This document shows positions 38,629-42,766 of a stretch of DNA of 42,766 bases, piece after piece; within the stretch, counting starts at the first letter, position 1, and every line of letters begins with the position of its first letter. This DNA is from JAVMKJ01 sp031732875 (GTDB lineage Bacteria > Pseudomonadota > Gammaproteobacteria > Competibacterales > Competibacteraceae), in NCBI GenBank assembly GCA_031732875.1, contig JAVMKL010000043.1, positions 1-42,766 of the forward strand, given 5' to 3'. Made by a program: the position numbers and the translations under genes. A model generated the notes under the pieces. That model saw only the letters and a list, made by a program, of their open reading frames with translations, had not been told where the DNA came from and searched no databases.

Positions 38629-40557
38629 ATGAAGATCGAGTCAGTGCGAATCGAGAATTTTCGAGGCTTCCGAGACGAAACTGTTTTTCTCGATGATTAT
38701 GCGTGCTTGGTCGGGCCAAATGGAGCTGGCAAGTCGACTATTCTGACCGCACTGAACGTTTTCTTCCGGCAATACAAAGACTCTAAGACTGATCTTAGCA
38801 AACTGTCGGCCGATGATTTTCATCATAAAAACATCAACGATCCAATAAAAATTACGGTAACATTCTGCGATCTTTCAGTTGAAGCGAAATCAGATCTTGC
38901 AGATTATGTGCGCCAAGATAAGTTGATTGTCTCGTCAATCGCTAAATATGACGCTGGGAGTGAGAGGGCGGAAGTCCGCCAATTCGGTAATCGACTGGGG
39001 ATGGAAGACTTTCGCGAATACTTTGAGGCAGATAAACGTGGAGATAGTGCTGCTGCTTTAAAAAAGATTTACTCTAATCTCAAATCTAAATACGCCGGAT
39101 TAGAGGACGCTAAGACAAAACAGGTAATGGCTGAGGCACTCCAATCTTTTGAGGCCAATCACCCGTCCTCATGCACATTAATACCCAGTGAAGATCAGTT
39201 CTATGGTGCGACGAAGGGAGCAAACAGACTGGCACCTCATCTTCAGTGGGTTTTCGTCCCGGCCGTAAAGGATATAACCGAGGAGAGTCAGGAATCGAAG
39301 ACATCGGGTCTAGGCCAGTTGCTCGCTAGAACTGTCAGGTCAAAAGTCGATTTTTCCGAAAAAGTCACGAAGCTCAGAGATGCGTTGAGGAAGGACTACC
39401 AAACAATGCTTGATGCTGAGCAATCCATTCTAGATGGATTGTCCGGATCAATCGAAATGAAGCTCAAGGATTGGGCTCATCCGGCGGTTACGGCGAAGGT
39501 GCTGTGGACTCAGGATGCGGAGAGATCGGTCAAGGTGGATGAACCTTGGGCGTTCATCCGAATTGGCGAGCGAGGTTTTGAGGGTGAACTGGCGCGGTTT
39601 GGGCATGGTATGCAGCGTTCCTTCATGTTGACGCTTCTACAGGAACTGGCGAATAGCACTGAACAGAGTGCACCAACATTAATCCTCGCCATCGAAGAGC
39701 CCGAGCTATACCAGCACCCGCCTCAGGCGCGATACCTAGCCGAAGTACTTCATGACCTTGCGAGTGACAATTCACAGATCATCGTGTGTACTCATAGCCC
39801 ACTGTTCATCCCAGGAGATGATTTTGAAACGGTTCGTGCCGTTCGCGATTCTGGCATACCGTCAAGCTCATCAGTGACACAGTTGTCTTACAGCGACTTG
39901 GCTAAAACACTTCACGTGGCCGGCCAATCGCTTCTAAAAGAACAAGGAATGCTGGCAAAGCTCTATCCGTCGCTAAATCCTGGCGTGAACGAAATGTTTT
40001 TTTGTCGCGTTCTGATTCTGGTTGAAGGAATAGAAGACATTGCCCACCTGAGTTCATATATATCCATTCTTGGCTTAATGCCAAAGTTTAGGAAGTACGG
40101 TTGTCATGTCGTCCCGGTTGGGGGAAAGAGTGAAATTGTAAAGCCGCTGGCGATGGCGAAACAGTTAGATATTCCAGTATTTGTCATGATTGACGCAGAC
40201 ACTGATACGGAAAAAGCAGAATACATCACAAAGCACAAACAAGACAACAAGGCAATTTTATCCTTGATGGGGTACGGCGCTGAGAACGAATGGCCCGTAG
40301 ACAATATCTGGAAGAGTGACTTTGTTATGTGGAAACATAATCTCACCAAGCTCGTTGAGACTGAAATCGGAGCAAATTGGCCAAATCATGTTAATGCTGC
40401 GGCGATGCATTATGGGCAGCCTGGCGGATTGAAGAAAAATCCATTGGCCATCTCCCGAGCACTGGAAGCAGCATGGAAAAACTGCGACAAGTCAGCTTCT
40501 TTAGAAAGGCTTTCAGAAGATGTGGTTTCCTTTGCGGAGAAAGCGCTTGAGAGCTAA
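38629..40557 (+). CDS. OLD-family ATP-dependent nuclease (ATPase plus TOPRIM)
   Basis: 642 aa from ATG 38629 (AAAGGGG upstream); the frame continues to 38500 without a ribosome site. The N-terminal SMC/RecF-like ATPase has Walker A GPNGAGKST (29-37), Walker B LILAIEEPELYQHPP (E356/E357) and H-loop IIVCTHSPLF. The C-terminal TOPRIM nuclease has the Glu in LVEGIEDI (E466) and DxD in MIDADTD (D522, D524). This is the full OLD layout. OLD proteins occur as lone class 1 nucleases or as GajA of the Gabija anti-phage pair; no UvrD-like GajB follows, so it is class 1. GC is clearly lower than that of the fdn genes, a sign of transfer. Its stop is inside a TAAC box like the cassettes downstream. Confidence 0.88.
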   Translation: MKIESVRIENFRGFRDETVFLDDYACLVGPNGAGKSTILTALNVFFRQYKDSKTDLSKLSADDFHHKNINDPIKITVTFCDLSVEAKSDLADYVRQDKLIVSSIAKYDAGSERAEVRQFGNRLGMEDFREYFEADKRGDSAAALKKIYSNLKSKYAGLEDAKTKQVMAEALQSFEANHPSSCTLIPSEDQFYGATKGANRLAPHLQWVFVPAVKDITEESQESKTSGLGQLLARTVRSKVDFSEKVTKLRDALRKDYQTMLDAEQSILDGLSGSIEMKLKDWAHPAVTAKVLWTQDAERSVKVDEPWAFIRIGERGFEGELARFGHGMQRSFMLTLLQELANSTEQSAPTLILAIEEPELYQHPPQARYLAEVLHDLASDNSQIIVCTHSPLFIPGDDFETVRAVRDSGIPSSSSVTQLSYSDLAKTLHVAGQSLLKEQGMLAKLYPSLNPGVNEMFFCRVLILVEGIEDIAHLSSYISILGLMPKFRKYGCHVVPVGGKSEIVKPLAMAKQLDIPVFVMIDADTDTEKAEYITKHKQDNKAILSLMGYGAENEWPVDNIWKSDFVMWKHNLTKLVETEIGANWPNHVNAAAMHYGQPGGLKKNPLAISRALEAAWKNCDKSASLERLSEDVVSFAEKALES

Positions 40558-40736
40558 CAATGCGCTGCACCGGACGGCGATTCATCTGCGCTCCATTGCC
40601 GCCACTGAACCGGGACGTTATCGCGCCGAGCAAAGCTTGGCATTTCTTGCAGGGTGTAAGTCCCTGCCGGGCAAGGGCTAGCCACCTACCCGTATCGAGT
40701 CTTGCGTCCGTGGCGGAGTTGCTGAAAGGCGGCGAA

Positions 40737-40777
40737 CAAGCGCGTAGAGCGAATAGAGCGAAGCGAAACCCGCCTAA
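40737..40777. repeat. AAGCGCGTAGxGCGxxTAGAGCGAAGCGAAACCCGCC repeat, copy 1
   Basis: One of three copies in the low-GC tail of a palindromic intergenic repeat. The unit starts AAGCGCGTAG and ends GCGAAGCGAAACCCGCCTAA. The other copies are at 40883-40921 and 41391-41431. Confidence 0.75.
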
Positions 40778-40882
40778 CCGGATGAGTTTAAACGATCAAT
40801 CTTTAAGAAACTATGCGCGTCCTCTCTAAGAGGCCAATAAGAGAATTCTGGGAACGCTGTCCAGAATCCAAGCCCGCTTTGG

Positions 40883-40921
40883 AAGCGCGTAGGGTGAGTA
40901 AAGCGAAGCGAAGCCCGCTTT
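40883..40921. repeat. Same repeat, copy 2
   Basis: AAGCGCGTAGGGTGAGTAAA then GCGAAGCGAAGCCCGCTTT. Preceded by CAAGCCCGCTTTGG, which may be a half copy. Confidence 0.7.
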
Positions 40922-40982
40922 GATTAAAGAGAAATTGAGAGACTCGTATTTGAAAATTGGCAAACTTTGATTGATAAATATC

Positions 40983-41255
40983 ATGAATACCACAATCGTT
41001 GAAATAGAGCCTATAGCTATTAGAGCTTGGGCAGAGAAGCGGATGATTTTTCTTGAATTAACTGATGGACGGATAGTGGGTTTCCCTGCTGATCGCTTTC
41101 AGATTCTTAGCCAAGCCTCTGAAAATCAGCTTAAAGAGGTTCAAGTAGAGCTAAGTGGATCTGCACTCAGATGGGAAGAGCTTGACGAAGACTTGACCGT
41201 AGCTGGTGTAGTCGCTGGAAGATTTCAACTCCCATTGCCTAGACAAGCAGCCTAA
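40983..41255 (+). CDS. DUF2442 protein (first)
   Basis: 90 aa from ATG 40983. The sequence MNTTIVEIEPIAIRAWAEKR, then FLELTDGRIVGFPADRFQIL and RWEELDEDLTVAGVVAGRF, matches DUF2442, a small family often paired with DUF4160 and suspected to be antitoxin-like. The biochemical role is unproven. It has low GC. The stop TAA is inside GCCTAAC, the start of the attC-like site at 41250-41309, as in integron cassettes. Confidence 0.8.
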   Translation: MNTTIVEIEPIAIRAWAEKRMIFLELTDGRIVGFPADRFQILSQASENQLKEVQVELSGSALRWEELDEDLTVAGVVAGRFQLPLPRQAA

Positions 41256-41309
41256 CGAGGCGCTGCGCCAGACTCCGCTTCGATCCGCCGGTGAGCTTGA
41301 TCGTTGTGG
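41250..41309 (+). other. attC-like recombination site (integron cassette end)
   Basis: GCCTAAC fits the attC R'' box (RYYYAAC). The arms pair as expected: AACGA (41254-41258) with TCGTT (41301-41305), and GCTGCGCC with GGTGAGC, leaving one unpaired G, the extrahelical base used by IntI. The right box is GTTGTGG, not a perfect GTTRRRY, so the site may be decayed. Length (60 bases) is normal. Confidence 0.6.
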
Positions 41310-41330
41310 ATAACAAGAAAGGTCGTTGCC

Positions 41331-41471
41331 ATGCCAACAATTTCGATGTTCTATGGCGTCCTCATTCGAATTTTTTTCTATGATACGGACAAGCGCGTAG
41401 GGCGGGTAGAGCGAAGCGAAACCCGCCTAATAGGGGCTTTGCAGCCGAACCCACTAACGCGAATTGGCTGA
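41331..41471 (+). pseudogene. DUF4160 gene, 5' fragment cut by a repeat
   Basis: From ATG 41331, with AAGAAAGG upstream, the frame reads MPTISMFYGVLIRIFFYDTD, the N-terminus of a DUF4160 subfamily. At 41391 it runs into palindromic repeat copy 3 and continues only as translated repeat (KRVGRVERSETRLIG) to TGA 41469-41471. The gene therefore appears broken by the repeat. A matching C-terminal end of the same subfamily appears at 42112-42207. Confidence 0.65.
41391..41431. repeat. Same repeat, copy 3, inside a broken DUF4160 gene
   Basis: AAGCGCGTAGGGCGGGTAGA then GCGAAGCGAAACCCGCCTAAT. GGCGGGT and ACCCGCC pair to form the stem. The reading frame of the DUF4160 fragment is continued through it, so insertion here explains the loss of the gene's remainder. 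Confidence 0.75.
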
Positions 41472-41491
41472 AGTCTGGGTATAAAGCAATA

Positions 41492-41731
41492 ATGAGTCCG
41501 ACTATATTTCGTGAGCGAGGTTATCGATTCTATTTCTTCTCTCGGGAGGAATCGAGAATGCATGTTCATGTTTATCATGCCGATGGCGAGGCGAAATTTT
41601 GGCTTGAACCAACCGTGGAATTAGCCCAAAACTTTGGGCTGTCTGCCAAAGAGTTGCGTGAGGCGGAAGGTTTAGTGCGATCTCATGAACAGGAGATACG
41701 TGATGCTTGGTACAAACATTTCCCAAGTTGA
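41492..41731 (+). CDS. DUF4160 protein
   Basis: 79 aa, complete. It has the DUF4160 pattern MSPTIFRERGYRFYFFSREE, then HVHVYHADGEAKFWLEP (the His-x-His-Val plus AKFWL core) and LREAEGLVRSHEQEIRDAW at the end. DUF4160 and DUF2442 genes often travel together and are treated as a presumed toxin-antitoxin-like pair; neither role is proven. The next DUF2442 starts before this gene ends (29-base overlap). Confidence 0.85.
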   Translation: MSPTIFRERGYRFYFFSREESRMHVHVYHADGEAKFWLEPTVELAQNFGLSAKELREAEGLVRSHEQEIRDAWYKHFPS

Positions 41732-41963
41732 GGTTTCAGGTATTTCTAAGCATGGTTTTTGGCTTCTCCTTGATGAACAAGAGGAATTGTTTGTTCCTTT
41801 CTCAGAGTTTCCCTGGTTTCGTACAGCTCCGGTTGAGCAAATATTTCATGTAGAGCGTCCGCAACCTTACCATCTTTATTGGCCCGGTCTGGATGTTGAC
41901 TTGCACGTGGATTCCATTCACCATCCAGATCGCTTTCCCCTGGTTTCGCGGGTTATACCCTAG
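41703..41963 (+). CDS. DUF2442 protein (second)
   Basis: 86 aa from ATG 41703 within the end of the DUF4160 gene; the in-frame ATG at 41685 is possible but longer than usual. DUF2442 motifs: VSGISKHGFWLLLDEQEELF, then VPFSEFPWF and the end YHLYWPGLDVDLHVDSIHHP, as in the family. The TAG stop at 41961-41963 falls in CCCTAGCC at the start of another attC-like fold. Confidence 0.82.
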   Translation: MLGTNISQVEVSGISKHGFWLLLDEQEELFVPFSEFPWFRTAPVEQIFHVERPQPYHLYWPGLDVDLHVDSIHHPDRFPLVSRVIP

Positions 41964-42016
41964 CCATTTGTTGCAGCGGACTCGCTTTGCTCCCTGCTGA
42001 ACGCAGACGTTGGCCA
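41959..42016 (+). other. attC-like site, decayed
   Basis: The left arm TGTTGCAGCGGA and right arm CCCTGCTGAACGC pair as TTGCAGC with GCTGAA, leaving an unpaired G. The outer GCCA (41963-41966) pairs with TGGC (42011-42014). The right box is GACGTTGGCC, one base off GTTRRRY. A short loop (CTCGCTTTGCTCC) separates the arms. Confidence 0.5.
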
Positions 42017-42039
42017 ACAAGGGAAAAAAGAAGAAACTC

Positions 42040-42207
42040 ATGAATCCGAAGATTGTGATCAGGAGCGAAACCGATGCCGATGTGAGCGCAATAACTGAGG
42101 TCACTGTCGCCGCGTGGATTGAAATACACCAACATGATTTGCTTGCTGACTGGCAATTGGCCATCAGCGGTAAGAAACCCTTTCCAATTCGAGGACTTGA
42201 CCAATGA
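42040..42207 (+). pseudogene. Chimera: start of a GNAT acetyltransferase joined to end of DUF4160
   Basis: 55 aa from ATG 42040. Residues 1-25 (MNPKIVIRSETDADVSAITE, then VTVAA) are the usual beginning of a GNAT N-acetyltransferase. Residues 26-55 (WIEIHQHDLLADWQLAISGK, then KPFPIRGLDQ) are the usual end of a DUF4160 protein. Neither half is complete. The join is in frame, so a short peptide could be made. It is coupled by ATGA to a DUF2442 gene, as intact DUF4160 genes are. I infer recombination of two cassettes. Confidence 0.6.
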
Positions 42208-42449
42208 ATATTGCCGAAATTATTCCAAAAGATAATTACATGCTATACATCAAAGCTGAAGATGGGATTACAGGGTTCTTTGATGTGAAGCCATATCTCG
42301 ATTCTGAAGTTTTCGCACCTTTAAAACAAAAAGGTGAGTTCGAGCGAATTCACAACGGAAAGTACTTTATCGAATGGGACTGCGGAGCAGACCTATCTTT
42401 CGATACTATTCAGGCACGATGGGAAATTGTGCTTACTGAAAATGCTTAA
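42204..42449 (+). CDS. DUF2442 protein (third)
   Basis: 81 aa, start ATG 42204 overlapping the previous stop as ATGA. It matches the short DUF2442 type: MNIAEIIPKDNYMLYIKAED, then FFDVKPYLDSEVFAPLK and FERIHNGKYFIEWDCGADLS. It is the partner normally found after DUF4160; here only the C-terminal end of that partner survives. The stop lies in GCTTAAC, again an R''-like box, but the rest of the site is replaced by a C-rich repeat. Confidence 0.85.
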   Translation: MNIAEIIPKDNYMLYIKAEDGITGFFDVKPYLDSEVFAPLKQKGEFERIHNGKYFIEWDCGADLSFDTIQARWEIVLTENA

Positions 42450-42465
42450 CATAATCATCTAGTTC

Positions 42466-42508
42466 CATCTCCCCCATTCATGGGATGAGGGTTAGGGTGA
42501 GGGGGGGT
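42466..42508. repeat. C-rich palindromic repeat, last copy
   Basis: CATCTCCCCCATTCATGGGA followed by TGAGGGTTAGGGTGAGGGGG. Same family as at 4475, 4591 and 38363. It lies where the right part of an attC-like site would be expected. Confidence 0.7.
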
Positions 42509-42520
42509 TTCTGCTTGATC

Positions 42521-42643
42521 ATGAAGGGCATCTCGACAAATGGTACTCCTAATGAAAGTGAAACCATCGAAAAGATATTGAGTGCGTGGGCAGAGGAGAA
42601 CGGCATTCAGGGAAGCAGGAGGATTTGGCCAAGTCCGATTTGA
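42521..42643 (+). CDS. Small hypothetical ORF
   Basis: 40 codons from ATG 42521 to TGA 42641-42643. The frame includes NESETIEKILSAWAEENG, which looks like a real helix. No ribosome site is clear and no family is recognised. It may be a remnant of a longer gene or not coding at all. Confidence 0.25.
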   Translation: MKGISTNGTPNESETIEKILSAWAEENGIQGSRRIWPSPI

Positions 42644-42657
42644 GAGGAAACTGTACG

Positions 42658-42766
42658 ATGGCTGGAAGAACATGGGTTTATGACCCTCAGTCCGGGGGTC
42701 GCACAATTCCGGATTCGATCAAACCACGGATCAATCAGCGCATCCAGGACTACGCCGAGAAGCATT
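42658..42766 (+). CDS. 5' end of an unnamed conserved hypothetical protein (partial)
   Basis: ATG 42658 has AGAGGAA about 8 bases upstream, and the frame is open to the window edge (36 codons). It begins MAGRTWVYDPQSGGRTIPDS, then a basic helix ending YAEKH. I know this opening from small bacterial hypothetical proteins of unknown function, so it is probably a true gene that continues past the window. Confidence 0.6.
   Translation, partial: MAGRTWVYDPQSGGRTIPDSIKPRINQRIQDYAEKH

Larger units (their letters stand above)
40558..40982. other. Intergenic region with half attC-like site and repeats
   Basis: 425 bases with no convincing gene. It starts with GCTAACAATGCGCTGCACCG, which has the look of the left arm (R''-L'') of an integron attC site and includes the OLD stop codon. 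The expected right arm is not found intact, although GGACGTTAT follows at 40612-40620. Two copies of the AAGCGCGTAG...GCGAAGCGAA palindrome follow (40737-40777 and 40883-40921). A stretch around 40650-40720 (GGTGTAAGTCCCTGCC, then GGCTAGCCACCTACCCGT) is unexplained. Confidence 0.45.

Noticed and set aside
38629..40557. Gabija defence system
   Set aside because: The GajA-like OLD gene is there, but no UvrD/PcrA-like GajB follows. The next 2.2 kb has only small DUF genes.
40650..40720. Possible group II intron fragment (GGTGTAAGTCCCTGCC, then GGCTAGCCACCTACCC)
   Set aside because: The words resemble parts of bacterial group II introns, but I can identify neither domain V nor an intron-encoded protein, so I do not assert it. 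A covariance search would decide.
40737..41431. CRISPR array from three repeated units
   Set aside because: The copies vary in sequence, are spaced irregularly (about 145 and 510 bases) and are palindromic intergenic repeats; no cas genes are present.

Overview
The window is a stretch of a high-GC proteobacterial chromosome. The genes most resemble gammaproteobacterial ones: release factor 2 has the classic programmed frameshift, there is a PdhR/LldR-type regulator, and a selenocysteine formate dehydrogenase of the FdnGHI/FdoGHI type. Which gammaproteobacterium it is cannot be settled from the sequence; a metabolically flexible, redox-oriented environmental species is likely (inference). The last ~4.2 kb (from about 38,500) has visibly lower GC and looks acquired.

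Layout. (1) 1-3652: the tail of an upstream gene, then two coupled genes ending in FGE/SUMF1-type (C-type-lectin-fold) domains. Their C-terminal 24-codon segments differ at 13 codons, yet no third codon position differs. That is the pattern left by adenine-directed mutagenesis by a diversity-generating retroelement (DGR). No reverse transcriptase or template repeat is in the window. (2) 3740-5870: intergenic palindromes, a brnTA toxin-antitoxin pair, a permease remnant next to an intact polar amino acid ABC permease, and a small MITE-like element. (3) 5891-6895: an aldo/keto reductase. (4) 6911-17861: a lactate module read leftward, lutA-lutB-lutC, a D-lactate dehydrogenase-type flavo-iron-sulfur protein, a three-part TRAP transporter and a tandem universal stress protein. 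A divergent GntR/FadR-family regulator faces it, and two perfect TGGTCTGACCA operators flank a good sigma-70 promoter. (5) 17897-29874: a YkgJ-type cysteine-cluster protein, class II and class I fructose-bisphosphate aldolases back to back, 2-oxoacid:ferredoxin oxidoreductase (korAB) coupled to a ferritin-like protein, a CBS-pair protein, alanine dehydrogenase, a YbaK-type deacylase, prfB and lysS. (6) 30009-38353: an exported rhodanese, a large M50 (site-2-protease-like) membrane protein, and formate dehydrogenase alpha (with UGA-encoded selenocysteine), beta and gamma.

(7) 38629-42766: an OLD-family ATPase-TOPRIM nuclease followed by small DUF2442 and DUF4160 genes. In four of these genes the stop codon lies inside a TAAC-like box. 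At two or three of the junctions the box is followed by an attC-like fold, including the unpaired extrahelical G. I read this as a decayed integron cassette array without its integrase (a CALIN), with one DUF4160 gene broken and pieces fused to the start of a GNAT acetyltransferase.

How the genes work together. Lactate enters, probably by the TRAP system, and is oxidised to pyruvate by LutABC or the Dld-type enzyme under control of the FadR-family regulator. KorAB, alanine dehydrogenase and the aldolases handle the surrounding 2-oxoacid and sugar-phosphate metabolism. Formate dehydrogenase feeds electrons from formate into the quinone pool.
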